From contig NZ_JAUXOD010000122.1 of the NCBI RefSeq assembly GCF_030682515.1, positions 84,799 through 148,798 on the forward strand: a DNA stretch of 64,000 bases. Direction: 5' to 3'. Shown one piece after another: positions 15,855-24,399 of the stretch (the first letter of the stretch is position 1; each line of letters opens with the position of its first letter). A program made the translations under genes and the position numbers. Source of the DNA: Hoeflea sp. Its GTDB lineage: Bacteria > Pseudomonadota > Alphaproteobacteria > Rhizobiales > Rhizobiaceae. The notes under the pieces are model-generated. The model did no database searches, had not been told where the DNA came from, and worked only from the letters and a program-made list of their open reading frames with translations.

Positions 15855-17383
15855 GCGTGTGCTGTCCTTGCGGCGCTGCCGGCATCTGCCGGCAGGGCCC
15901 CGGTTACTGCGGTGAGGATCTCGTTGAGATCCACATTCTCGTTGCGGAATTCCGCCGCGACCGAGTGCTCGGTCATGACGATGATGCGGTCGGCCACTTC
16001 CAGCGCCTCGTCGAGTTCGGAGACGAACACCAGCGTCGCGCGGCTGTTGGCGGTCTGGCGGATCTTGCGGCCGATGTCCCGGCGGGCGCGGATATCGACG
16101 CCCTGGAACGGTTCGTCGAGCAGCAGCAGCCGGCATTCCTCGGCGAGCCATCTTGCCAGCATCACCTTCTGCTGGTTGCCGCCCGAGAGGGTGCCGATCG
16201 AATCGGTCTCGCCCTGGCAGACGATCGACAGCGCCTCGATCATGGCGTTGGCGGTCTTGCGCTCGTCGGAGCGCTTGATGAAGGACAGGTTCGAGTAGCG
16301 CCCGAGGAAGGGCAGGGTGATGTTGCGGGTGATGTCGAAATCGGCAACCACGGCATTGTTGGCACGGTCCTTGGCCGACATGAACACGCCGCGCGCAATG
16401 GCGGCCTGCGGGGTGGCCGGCTGGTAGTCCTTGCCGTCGATCCGGATCTGTCCGCCTGCTGGCCGGCCGAGGCCGAACAGGCTTTGCGCAAACGCGCTCT
16501 TGCCGCTGCCGAGCAGGCCGGTAACGGCCACGACCTCGTTCTCGCACAGGGTGAAATCGAATGGTGCGCTGCCGGGCAGGAGCTTGAGGGCGTTGATCTC
16601 GAGCACGGGCTTGCCGGGCGCGCCGATGGTGATGTCGGCTTCGGTCATCCGGTGGCCGAGCATGGCCTGGACCGCGCCTTCGTAATCGAGCGCCGCGCCT
16701 TCGAAGATCCCGGAGATCTCGCCGTCGCGCATCGACACGATGCGCGATGCGATGCGGCGGATGTCGGACATGCGGTGGGAGATGTAGAGAACGGCGACGC
16801 CCTTGGCCGACAGGCGTTCGATGAGCAGGAACAGCCGCTCCGCTTCGGTGGCCGAGAGCGACGACGTCGGCTCGTCGAGGATGAGCAGTTGCGGGTCATG
16901 CGCCATGGCCCGCGCAATGGCGATCAGCTGCCGGTCGGCGACGCCAAGCTCGGCCACCGACTGGCGCACATTGAGCGAGAGCCCCATCTGGCTGGCGATC
17001 CGCTCGGCGTCGGCATAGTTCTGCCTGCGCTTGAGGAAGAAGCCGTAGGACGGTTCGGCAAGCCGGTCGATCAGCAGGTTGGAGGCGACATCGAGATCGG
17101 GGATCACCCCGTCATTGATGTTCTGGTGCACGGTGACGACGCCCGCGCGGATGGCTTCGGAAGGGGTGGACGGGCGGAAATCCTTGCCCAGCAGGCTGAT
17201 CGAGCCCGAGTCGAGCGCATGCACGCCGCTCAGGATCTTGACGAGCGTGGATTTGCCCGCGCCATTGGCGCCCATCAGCACAGTGACGGAACCGGCAGGC
17301 AGCGACAGGTTGAGCCGCTTGAGGACACGATTGTCCCCGAACGACTTGTCCACGCCCCGCAATTCGCAAAGAGTTCCGTTCAT
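15851..17383 (-). CDS. RbsA-type sugar ABC transporter ATPase (two domains)
   Basis: A 510-residue tandem ATPase. Domain 1 has Walker A GANGAGKST, Walker B LLILDEPTSSLS and switch His in YISHRM; its signature is weak (VAELGVADRQ). Domain 2 has a degenerate Walker A (GLLGSGKSA), signature LSGGNQQK and [12 protein letters not shown]. This asymmetry is normal for RbsA/XylG/AraG ATPases. It is the first gene of the operon and is divergent from mtnK across a 123-base promoter region with probable SorC-regulator elements. Confidence 0.92.
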   Translation of the reverse strand: MNGTLCELRGVDKSFGDNRVLKRLNLSLPAGSVTVLMGANGAGKSTLVKILSGVHALDSGSISLLGKDFRPSTPSEAIRAGVVTVHQNINDGVIPDLDVASNLLIDRLAEPSYGFFLKRRQNYADAERIASQMGLSLNVRQSVAELGVADRQLIAIARAMAHDPQLLILDEPTSSLSATEAERLFLLIERLSAKGVAVLYISHRMSDIRRIASRIVSMRDGEISGIFEGAALDYEGAVQAMLGHRMTEADITIGAPGKPVLEINALKLLPGSAPFDFTLCENEVVAVTGLLGSGKSAFAQSLFGLGRPAGGQIRIDGKDYQPATPQAAIARGVFMSAKDRANNAVVADFDITRNITLPFLGRYSNLSFIKRSDERKTANAMIEALSIVCQGETDSIGTLSGGNQQKVMLARWLAEECRLLLLDEPFQGVDIRARRDIGRKIRQTANSRATLVFVSELDEALEVADRIIVMTEHSVAAEFRNENVDLNEILTAVTGALPADAGSAARTAHA

Positions 17384-17416
17384 CCTGTCCTCCCGCTATG
17401 ATGAAAACAGCAGCGG

Positions 17417-17445
17417 TGACAAAAGTCAATACGTATTGACAAATG
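17417..17445. promoter_or_regulatory. Palindromic operator region between transporter and mtnK
   Basis: The perfect 16-base palindrome gtcaatacgtattgac (17425-17440) is flanked by TGAC..GTCA (17417-17428) and by TTGACAAATG (17436-17445). The last shares its CATTTG core with the inverted repeat before the aldolase gene. It is a likely binding site for the SorC-family regulator, controlling both divergent units. Confidence 0.6.
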
Positions 17446-17506
17446 ATTGAATTGGACACTAGGCTTGGTCAACACATAGCCTGGACTGTCATGTGGGAGG
17501 ATGGTT

Positions 17507-18769
17507 TTGAGCAGCAACTACATACCTTTATCGCCGGAAACCCTGGGGGATCGCCTGGGCGGTCTGGACGTTATGGCACAGGCCGTGGGCGGCGCCCCGT
17601 CTGCCTGGAATGTGCGTGAAGTCGGCGACGGCAACCTCAATCTCGTCTTTATCGTGGAAGGCGAGGCCGGAAGCGTCATCGTCAAGCAGGCGCTTCCTTA
17701 TGTCCGCCTGGTGGGCGACAGCTGGCCGCTGCCGCTCAAGCGGGCGTTTTTCGAGTATCATGCCCTGATCCGCCAGGAAGCGCGGGATCCGGGCAGCGTG
17801 CCCGAGGTCCTGCATTTTGACGAAAGCCAGGCGCTCATCATCATGGAGCGGCTGCAGCCGCATATTATTCTGCGCCAGCAGACCATGGAAGGCCGCAAGG
17901 TTGCGGGTCTTGGCCGCACCTTGGGATTGTTTGCTGCGCGCACGGCGTTTCGTGGTTCGGATTTGTCGATGACGGCGGCGGACAAGAAAGCCGACGCGGC
18001 CCTCTTCGCCGGCAATGTCGAGCTGTGCGACATCACCGAGTCGCTGGTCTTCACCGATCCCTATTATGACGCGAAGCTCAACCGGCACACCACGCCGCAG
18101 CTCGACGGCATTGTCGCCGACCTGCGCCGGGATGAGGCGCTGAAGGTCGAGGTCCAGCACATGAAGCGGGCCTTCACCTCGCGCGGCGAAACCATGTGCC
18201 ATGGCGATCTCCATGCTGGCTCGATCATGGTCACCGGCGAGCAATCCCGGATCATCGATCCGGAATTCGCCTTCTACGGCCCGTTCGGCTTCGACATCGG
18301 CATGCTGATCGGCAATTACCTGATGGCCTATCACGCGATGCCGGCCCATATCTCCGATGCGGATGCCTGCCGCGACTTCCAGGACTGGATCCTCTCCGTC
18401 ATCGACGAGACCTGGACGGTGTTCCGCGAGGAGTTCCTGCGCCTGTGGCGCACCGAGCGGACCGGCATCCTCTACCCGAAGGCGCTCTACGAGGATCAGG
18501 GACACCATTTCGCCTCCGAGAGTGCGGCCGAGCAGCTGCTCGCGGAGATCTTCCGCGATCTCGTCGGCTTTGCCGGCATCGAGATGCACCGGCGAATCCT
18601 GGGCCTTGCCCATGTCGCCGAACTCGACACCATCAAGGACGAGGACCTCAAGGCCCGCTGCGAGGCGCGATGCCTCAAGCTGGGGCAGTTCCTGGTCATG
18701 AACAGAAATCGCCTGACGGGCATGGACGCCGTACTGGCTGCGGCGCAGCGCGCCGAAACGGGAGCATGA
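17507..18769 (+). CDS. mtnK: S-methyl-5-thioribose kinase
   Basis: A 420-residue choline-kinase-fold sugar kinase of the MtnK family. It phosphorylates 5-methylthioribose at C1 with ATP in methionine salvage; homologues also accept 5-deoxyribose. Markers are GDGNLNLVF (nucleotide loop, about residue 45), the catalytic CHGDLHAGSIM (about residue 233), and IDPEFAFYGPFGFDIG for Mg-ATP binding. Start TTG 17507 is preferred because GGGAGG (17495-17500) is 6 bases before it and directly abuts ATG 17501. It is followed after 3 bases by mtnA, so they form an operon. Confidence 0.93.
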   Translation: MSSNYIPLSPETLGDRLGGLDVMAQAVGGAPSAWNVREVGDGNLNLVFIVEGEAGSVIVKQALPYVRLVGDSWPLPLKRAFFEYHALIRQEARDPGSVPEVLHFDESQALIIMERLQPHIILRQQTMEGRKVAGLGRTLGLFAARTAFRGSDLSMTAADKKADAALFAGNVELCDITESLVFTDPYYDAKLNRHTTPQLDGIVADLRRDEALKVEVQHMKRAFTSRGETMCHGDLHAGSIMVTGEQSRIIDPEFAFYGPFGFDIGMLIGNYLMAYHAMPAHISDADACRDFQDWILSVIDETWTVFREEFLRLWRTERTGILYPKALYEDQGHHFASESAAEQLLAEIFRDLVGFAGIEMHRRILGLAHVAELDTIKDEDLKARCEARCLKLGQFLVMNRNRLTGMDAVLAAAQRAETGA

Positions 18770-18772
18770 GGC

Positions 18773-19876
18773 ATGAAGGTTGGTGACACGCACTACCGGT
18801 CGATCTGGTTTGATGGCGAGAAGTCCAGGGTCATGATCATCGATCAGCGCTGGCTGCCGCACGAATTCCGGGTGGTCGAGCTCGACACGCTGGACGAGTT
18901 CGCCACGGCGATCCGGGACATGTGGGTTCGCGGCGCGCCGCTGATCGGCGCCACTGCCGCCTATGGCGTCGCCATCGAGATGCAGCGCGATGCCTCCGAT
19001 GCTTCGCTCGACAGTGCCTGGGAGCTCTTGCACGAGACCCGGCCGACGGCGATCAACCTGCGCTGGGCGCTCGATGAAATGCGCCAGACGCTGGCCGGAC
19101 TTCCCCTGGACGAGCGCGCCGCGGCCGCGTTCCGCAAGGCCGAAGAAATCTGCGACGCCGATGTCGAGACCAACCGCATGATCGGCGTGCATGGCCTGGA
19201 GATCATCCGGAAGATAGCCGCCACCAAGAAACCCGGCGAGGCGGTCAACATTCTCACCCACTGCAATGCCGGCTGGCTGGCGACGGTGGACTGGGGCACG
19301 GCCACGTCGCCGATGTACCAGGCGGCGACCGCCGGCATTCCCATCCATGTCTGGGTCGACGAGACCCGCCCGCGCAACCAGGGCGCCCAGCTCACCAGCT
19401 GGGAAATGAACAGCCACGGCATCCCGCACCATCTCATCGTCGACAATGCCGGCGGGCACCTGATGCAGCACGGTCAGGTCGACATGGTCATTGTCGGCAC
19501 CGACCGGACCACCGCCTCGGGCGATGTCTGCAACAAGATCGGCACCTATCTGAAGGCGCTCGCGGCCCATGACAATGATGTGCCGTTCTACGTGGCGCTG
19601 CCCTCGAGCACGATCGACTGGACGGTGAACGACGGCGTGCGCGAGATTCCGATCGAGGAGCGCAACGACCGCGAGGTCACCCATGTCTTCGGACGGCTGG
19701 AGGATGGCAGCGTTGCCCAGGTGCAGATTTCGCCGGATGGCACGCCCGGCGGCAACCCCGCCTTCGACGTCACGCCGGCGCGCCTTGTCACCGGCCTGAT
19801 CACCGAGCGCGGCATCGCCGAAGCTTCGCCCGAAGGCCTGCTGGGCCTGTTCCCCGAGCGCCGCAGCGCCGCCTGA
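18773..19876 (+). CDS. mtnA: S-methyl-5-thioribose-1-phosphate isomerase
   Basis: A 367-residue aldose-ketose isomerase of the eIF2B-like fold. It converts 5-methylthioribose-1-phosphate to 5-methylthioribulose-1-phosphate. Markers are [14 protein letters not shown] (about residue 45), the catalytic cysteine in [11 protein letters not shown] (about residue 163) and the catalytic aspartate in [12 protein letters not shown] (about residue 243), with NKIGTYLKA after it. The products of this gene and mtnK feed either the RuBisCO-like protein or the aldolase of the same locus. No mtnB/mtnC/mtnD or cupin methylsulfurylase gene lies in the window, so the classic salvage route is not encoded here. 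Confidence 0.93.
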   Translation: MKVGDTHYRSIWFDGEKSRVMIIDQRWLPHEFRVVELDTLDEFATAIRDMWVRGAPLIGATAAYGVAIEMQRDASDASLDSAWELLHETRPTAINLRWALDEMRQTLAGLPLDERAAAAFRKAEEICDADVETNRMIGVHGLEIIRKIAATKKPGEAVNILTHCNAGWLATVDWGTATSPMYQAATAGIPIHVWVDETRPRNQGAQLTSWEMNSHGIPHHLIVDNAGGHLMQHGQVDMVIVGTDRTTASGDVCNKIGTYLKALAAHDNDVPFYVALPSSTIDWTVNDGVREIPIEERNDREVTHVFGRLEDGSVAQVQISPDGTPGGNPAFDVTPARLVTGLITERGIAEASPEGLLGLFPERRSAA

Positions 19877-19908
19877 TCGCCCGCGTGGCTCCACGCACCG
19901 CGGTCGGT

Positions 19909-20880
19909 TCAGGCGAAGTCCATCATCGCGGCGGCGCAGCTCTGGTTGGTGACCAGATGGGTCGCGTACCCGCCCCTGATGGCGGCAATGGCCGCGGGCA
20001 CGCGTTCCTCGCCCACCGAGACCAGGATCCCCATCTCGCGGTGGCGCAATTCCTCGAGCTCGATCCCCATCATCCGGTCATCCAGCGGACCGCTGACCGG
20101 ATCGCCCTTGGCGTCGATGAAGCGGCCGCACAACACGCCGACGGCGCCGTTGGCGATGTAGTCCTCGAGTTCCTTCTGGGTCGCCACGCCGCTGGAGGCG
20201 ACATGGCTGTCGGGCTTGCACGAGCCCACGGCGAACAGGATCTTGTTGCAGTGGCGGATCGCGTCGAGCTGCCGGGCGATGAGCTGCTCCGCGCGCAGGG
20301 TGGCAGCGATCTCGGCCGTGCTCAGGATCGCCGGCACATGCAGGTTGATGCACTTGGCGGAGAACTTCCGCGCCACGTTGGACGAGCAGACATCGGCGGA
20401 AAAGCCGTAGGGCGTGGCCATGGAGCCTACCAGCTGCATCACGGTGAGATCGGGAATGACCGTCTGCTCGAGGCGTTCGGCCACATCGTAGATGGTCTTG
20501 CCCCAGGCGACGCCGAGCCGGTCGCCGGGCTCGAGAAGGCTCGGCAGCCAGTCCGCCGCCCCGCGGATGATGCGGCTGGCATGATCGTCCTCGCCGTCGG
20601 TGCCGTCGGGAAGGATATAGGCGGCCTTCAGGCCGAAGCGGTCGCGCAGCGCCAGCGCGGTCCGGTGCGTGTTGAAGGCCTCGGGCGACAGTTTGGTGTG
20701 GATGTAGCCACGTTCCCGGGCTTCCTGCAGATAGTTCACCACCGTGGCCCGCGACACCAGCAGCCGGTTGGCGATCTCGCTCTGGTTGAGCCCGTCGTGG
20801 TAATAAAGCCATGCGGTCTCGACGACGATATCCTCGCCGCTGACTTGCTTGGTAGAGCGTCTGGTCGGGTTCTGGGGCAT
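19909..20880 (-). CDS. SorC/DeoR-type sugar-binding transcriptional regulator
   Basis: A 323-residue SorC-family regulator. The helix-turn-helix is at about residues 30-58 (GLNQSEIANRLLVSRATVVNYL). A NagB-like sugar-phosphate effector domain follows, with LGVAWGKTIYDVA near residue 125 and FAVGSCK near residue 210. Such proteins usually respond to a phosphorylated sugar, here perhaps 5-methylthioribulose-1-phosphate or a related compound. It is divergent from the aldolase gene across a region with a perfect 10-base-arm inverted repeat, and convergent with mtnA. Elements with the same CATTTG core precede mtnK and the transketolase, so it probably governs the whole locus. Confidence 0.88.
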   Translation of the reverse strand: MPQNPTRRSTKQVSGEDIVVETAWLYYHDGLNQSEIANRLLVSRATVVNYLQEARERGYIHTKLSPEAFNTHRTALALRDRFGLKAAYILPDGTDGEDDHASRIIRGAADWLPSLLEPGDRLGVAWGKTIYDVAERLEQTVIPDLTVMQLVGSMATPYGFSADVCSSNVARKFSAKCINLHVPAILSTAEIAATLRAEQLIARQLDAIRHCNKILFAVGSCKPDSHVASSGVATQKELEDYIANGAVGVLCGRFIDAKGDPVSGPLDDRMMGIELEELRHREMGILVSVGEERVPAAIAAIRGGYATHLVTNQSCAAAMMDFA

Positions 20881-20902
20881 ATCAATCCATCACCAATATA
20901 TA

Positions 20903-20935
20903 CATTTGACAATAGAGAATGACTTTTGTCAAATG
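20903..20935. promoter_or_regulatory. Inverted repeat operator between regulator and aldolase genes
   Basis: CATTTGACAA (20903-20912) and TTGTCAAATG (20926-20935) are perfect 10-base inverted arms separated by 13 bases. It lies 23 bases from the regulator start and 25 bases from the aldolase start. It is probably an autoregulated SorC-type operator. Confidence 0.7.
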
Positions 20936-20959
20936 ATGCAAACACACATGGAGATCGTA

Positions 20960-23029
20960 ATGCGGCAAAACAGGTGGAATGACAAGGAAGCCCAGGCCCG
21001 GGTCGAGGCGGCCGGCACCAATCCCGCCGACCGGACCCTGGCGCTCAGGGTCTATTCGTCCCGCATCATCGGCGCCGATCCCGATCTCGTCATGCATGGC
21101 GGCGGCAACACTTCGGTCAAGACCGAGAGGGAAGATCTTTTCGGCGTCCTGCAGCCGGTGCTGCATGTCAAGGGAAGCGGCTGGGATCTCGATACGCTCG
21201 AAGCCGCGGGCTTGCCCGGCGTGCGGCTCGATGCGCTTTTGGAGATGCGCCAGCTCGACGCCCTGTCCGACGAGGACATGGTCAACATGCAGCGCTCCAA
21301 CCTGCTCGATTCCAGCGCCCCGAACCCGTCGGTCGAAACCCTGCTGCACGCCTTCCTGCCGCACACCTTTGTCGATCACACCCATGCCACCGCCTTCCTG
21401 GCGCTCGCCAACCTGCCCGAACCGGAAGCCGCGATCCGCGAGATCTTCGGGGATCGGCTGGCGGTGGTGCCATACATCATGCCCGGCTTTGCGCTGGCCA
21501 AGAAGGCGGCCGAAGTGTTTGACGCCCATCCCGACTGCGAGGGGATCATCCTTCTCAAGCACGGCCATTTCACCTTCGGCGCGACGGCGAAGGAAAGCTA
21601 CGACAAGGTGATCGCGCACACCAATCTGGTCGAGGACTGGCTTGCCGCGAAGAACGCCGGCCGCCGCTTTGCCGGCACCGTCAAGAGGAACCGCACGGCG
21701 TCAGCGCCGGAAGCTGCAGCCATCCTGCCGGTCCTGCGCGGCGCGATCGGCCGGCTGCGCGGCGACCATCATCGGGCCGCGCCCCTGCCGGTTGTGATGG
21801 ATATGCGCGGCGGCGAGGTGATCGACGCCTTCCTCGGCCGTCCCGATCTCCAGGATCTCGCCCGGCGCGGCGTCGCCTCGCCCGACCACGTGATCCGCAC
21901 CAAAGGCCGCATGCTGGTTCTGGGCAAGGATGACCTGGCCCAGGGTCGCGCCGGCATCGAAGCCAGGGTGGAGGAGTATGCCGAAGCCTATCGCGCGATG
22001 TTCAAGGCGCAGTTTGATCGGGTCGGCGGCGGCAAGGTGATGCTGGAACCGCACCCCTGCGTCGCCTGGATCGAGGGTCTGGGCATCGTCGGAATCGGCA
22101 AGGATGCCTCGGCCGCGTCCGCCGCCGCCGACATCGCCGAGCAGACGGTCGAGGTGATGACCTTGGGGGAAGCCGCGGGCGGCTTCCGTCCGATCGGCCC
22201 GGACGACCTGTTCGACATGGAATACTGGTCGCTCGAACAGGCGAAGCTCTCCAAGGCCGCGGCCAAGCCCTTTGCCGGGCAGGTGGTCGCCGTCACCGGC
22301 GGCGCCGGCGCCATAGGCCTTGCCACCGCAAAAGCCTTCGCGCGGGAGGGCGCCGCGGTGGCGCTGATCGATTTCAACCCCGAGGCCTGCAAGGCCGCTG
22401 CGGCCTCGATCGGCCCCAACTGCCTCGCGGTCGTGGCTGACCTGACCGCATCCGGCGCCGCCGACAAGGCCGTGGGAGAGATTGTCGCGCGTTTCGGCGG
22501 CCTCGACGTGCTCGTCTCCAACGCCGGCGCCGCCGTTCAGGGCATGCTTCTCGATCTCGACGAGGCGACGCTGCGCGCAAGTTTCGAACTCAACTTCTTC
22601 TCCCACCTCGCCATGGCCAAGGCCGCGGCCAAGGTATTCTCCGCCCAGGACCATGGCGGGCAGATGCTGTTCAACGTCTCCAAGCAGGCGGTCAACCCTG
22701 GCAAGGGTTTTGGCGCCTACGGGCTGCCCAAGGCGGCCACCTTCTTCCTGGTCCGGCAACTGGCGCTCGAGCTCGGCGGGTCGGGCATCAGGGTCAACGG
22801 CGTCAATGCCGACCGCATCCGCTCCGGCCTGCTGACGGATGATTTCATCCAATCCCGCGCCGAGGCGAGGGGGGTATCCGCCTCCGACTACATGGCCGGC
22901 AACCTGCTCAAACGCGAGGTCGAGGCCACCCATGTCGCCGACGCCTTCCTGGCGCTGGCGCGATCCGAGCGGACCACCGCCCACGTCATCACCGTCGACG
23001 GCGGCAACATAGAGGCGGCCTTGCGCTAG
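20960..23029 (+). CDS. Bifunctional class II aldolase / short-chain dehydrogenase
   Basis: A 689-residue fusion. Residues 1-400 form a class II (zinc) sugar-phosphate aldolase domain with MHGGGNTSVK near residue 50, the zinc-ligand segment DHTHATAF and KHGHFTFG. Residues 430-689 form a Rossmann SDR (VTGGAGAIGLA near residue 453, catalytic YGLPKAA near residue 595). The same architecture is known for rhamnulose-1-phosphate aldolase/lactaldehyde dehydrogenase, RhaD of rhizobia. No other rhamnose gene is here, and the mtnK/mtnA neighbours suggest cleavage of a 5-modified ribulose-1-phosphate to DHAP and a two-carbon aldehyde, which the SDR half would oxidise or reduce. Start ATG 20960 has GGAG at 20950-20953; earlier in-frame starts lie inside the operator. 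Confidence 0.87.
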   Translation: MRQNRWNDKEAQARVEAAGTNPADRTLALRVYSSRIIGADPDLVMHGGGNTSVKTEREDLFGVLQPVLHVKGSGWDLDTLEAAGLPGVRLDALLEMRQLDALSDEDMVNMQRSNLLDSSAPNPSVETLLHAFLPHTFVDHTHATAFLALANLPEPEAAIREIFGDRLAVVPYIMPGFALAKKAAEVFDAHPDCEGIILLKHGHFTFGATAKESYDKVIAHTNLVEDWLAAKNAGRRFAGTVKRNRTASAPEAAAILPVLRGAIGRLRGDHHRAAPLPVVMDMRGGEVIDAFLGRPDLQDLARRGVASPDHVIRTKGRMLVLGKDDLAQGRAGIEARVEEYAEAYRAMFKAQFDRVGGGKVMLEPHPCVAWIEGLGIVGIGKDASAASAAADIAEQTVEVMTLGEAAGGFRPIGPDDLFDMEYWSLEQAKLSKAAAKPFAGQVVAVTGGAGAIGLATAKAFAREGAAVALIDFNPEACKAAAASIGPNCLAVVADLTASGAADKAVGEIVARFGGLDVLVSNAGAAVQGMLLDLDEATLRASFELNFFSHLAMAKAAAKVFSAQDHGGQMLFNVSKQAVNPGKGFGAYGLPKAATFFLVRQLALELGGSGIRVNGVNADRIRSGLLTDDFIQSRAEARGVSASDYMAGNLLKREVEATHVADAFLALARSERTTAHVITVDGGNIEAALR

Positions 23030-23353
23030 GAGCTCGATTCCAGAGCATCCTGCGTCGGGCGTCTCCGCCTGAACGCAGGATGCGCGAGGCTCGATCCCGT
23101 TCCTTGCCGGCCGCGCTCGGACAGAGCCAGAATTCTCGCCTGATGGCCGTTACGAAATTGGTAGGGGTTGCCGGAGCCGGCCGCGAACGCCGCCTGAGCG
23201 ACGCTCTCGCCCTGCCGGTCAAGCATGTGTCGCCCAGGAATCATGGTGCGGCTGCGCAGGAAATCTGGAGTCTCTGTCTGGCCGGCCGTCGACGCGGGTT
23301 GTCCGATGTCACAACCGAGTACATTCAGCGCATCTGGTGGGGCTTTTGCTATT
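23030..23353. repeat. Intergenic region with a long hairpin
   Basis: A 324-base gap without a convincing gene. At 23045-23083 is an extended hairpin: outer arms GCATCCTGCGT/ACGCAGGATGC pair perfectly, and inner arms CGGGCG/CGCCTG add six more pairs around a TCTC loop. No T-run follows, so it looks more like a dispersed palindromic element or a Rho-dependent mRNA end than an intrinsic terminator. The rest (23084-23353) shows nothing recognisable. Confidence 0.5.
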
Positions 23354-24376
23354 CTAGACGGATTGCCGTTCAACGATCGGGCACTCGACCTTCAACTGGT
23401 CGTGGCTGCTCTTCAATCCGCCTGCAATATCGTGGATCATTTCCACGGCCATCGCACCCATCTGGAACAAGGGAAGATGCAGGGTTGTCAGCGGAGGCCG
23501 GAGGAACTGGGCGATGTCGCGATTGTCAAAGCCGATCACCGATACATCTCCGGGAATGGATTTTCCGCGTTCCTTCAAAGCCTCGATACATCCCAGCGCC
23601 ATAAGGTCGTTGGCGCAGAAAATGGCGTCCGGCGGATTGGCGAGATCCATCAGCGCATGGGTTTCCGTGTAGCCCGAAGACGGTTCCCAGTTTCCGTATC
23701 GCACCAGGTCCGCATCGAAGGTGAAGTCATTGCTCGCCAACGCCTGCTTGTAGCCGCGCAACCGGTCGCGCGGGTTATCGAGGCCGTCCTGGCCATTGAT
23801 CAGCCCGATCCTGCGGCGGCCGGCCTGGATCAGCCGTTCCGTCGCCGCGCGGCCGCCGGCAACATCCCCTGGAAGAATTGACGGCAGGCGCCGGCTCTGG
23901 TCGTAGCAATTCACCAGCACTGACGGCATCTTGAAAAGAGCGGCGGGTGGATCGATCTTGCGGGTCAGGATGGTGCCAAAGATATATCCGAGCAGGGGTT
24001 GCCGCTGGCACAGGGAAAACACGTCCTCGTTCGGATCCTCGCCGGCCCGAAAAATGCCGAGAGTGACGATCACGCCCAGTTCCAGCGCTTTCTCACGCGC
24101 GCCTTCGAACGCCAGCGCCATCCAGGGGTCGGTCGTCAGTTCGTCTGTGAGGAAGGCAATCACGCTGCTTTCAGACGGATCGGTGGCTATCGACCGGTTG
24201 GGGAGCCGATAGCCAAGCTCATTGACCGCATCCATCACTTTCTTGCGTGTTGCCTCGCTGAACCGCGCTCCCGAACTTCCGTTGAGGATCAGGGATACCG
24301 TTGCCTGTGACACGCCCGCCCGCGCGGCAACATCCATCATTGTAGGTTTCAAGGCATTCTCCGTGATGCGTGCCAT
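23354..24376 (-). CDS. LacI-family transcriptional regulator
   Basis: A 340-residue LacI/GalR regulator. The DNA-binding domain is at residues 11-65 (MMDVAARAGVSQATVSLILNG with the hinge NELGYRLPN). The periplasmic-binding-protein-like effector domain is in residues 70-340 (LINGQDGLDNPRDRLRG, CANDLMALGCIEAL, VIGFDNRD). It is the last gene of a minus-strand operon behind an ATPase and a permease. It probably represses that operon and the divergent epimerase/binding-protein genes through AT-rich palindromes at 26246 and 28376. The effector is unknown. Confidence 0.9.
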   Translation of the reverse strand: MARITENALKPTMMDVAARAGVSQATVSLILNGSSGARFSEATRKKVMDAVNELGYRLPNRSIATDPSESSVIAFLTDELTTDPWMALAFEGAREKALELGVIVTLGIFRAGEDPNEDVFSLCQRQPLLGYIFGTILTRKIDPPAALFKMPSVLVNCYDQSRRLPSILPGDVAGGRAATERLIQAGRRRIGLINGQDGLDNPRDRLRGYKQALASNDFTFDADLVRYGNWEPSSGYTETHALMDLANPPDAIFCANDLMALGCIEALKERGKSIPGDVSVIGFDNRDIAQFLRPPLTTLHLPLFQMGAMAVEMIHDIAGGLKSSHDQLKVECPIVERQSV

Positions 24377-24399
24377 GGCGACCGCAGATTCGCTTCAAC

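Noticed and set aside
17528..19894. A 788-codon minus-strand frame opposite mtnK and mtnA
   Set aside because: Both plus-strand genes carry catalytic motifs; the antisense frame has none.
20960..23029. Reading the aldolase/SDR fusion as part of a rhamnose catabolic locus
   Set aside because: No rhamnose kinase, isomerase, mutarotase or rhamnose-type regulator is present; mtnK, mtnA and the RLP give a better context, though the domain order is that of RhaD.
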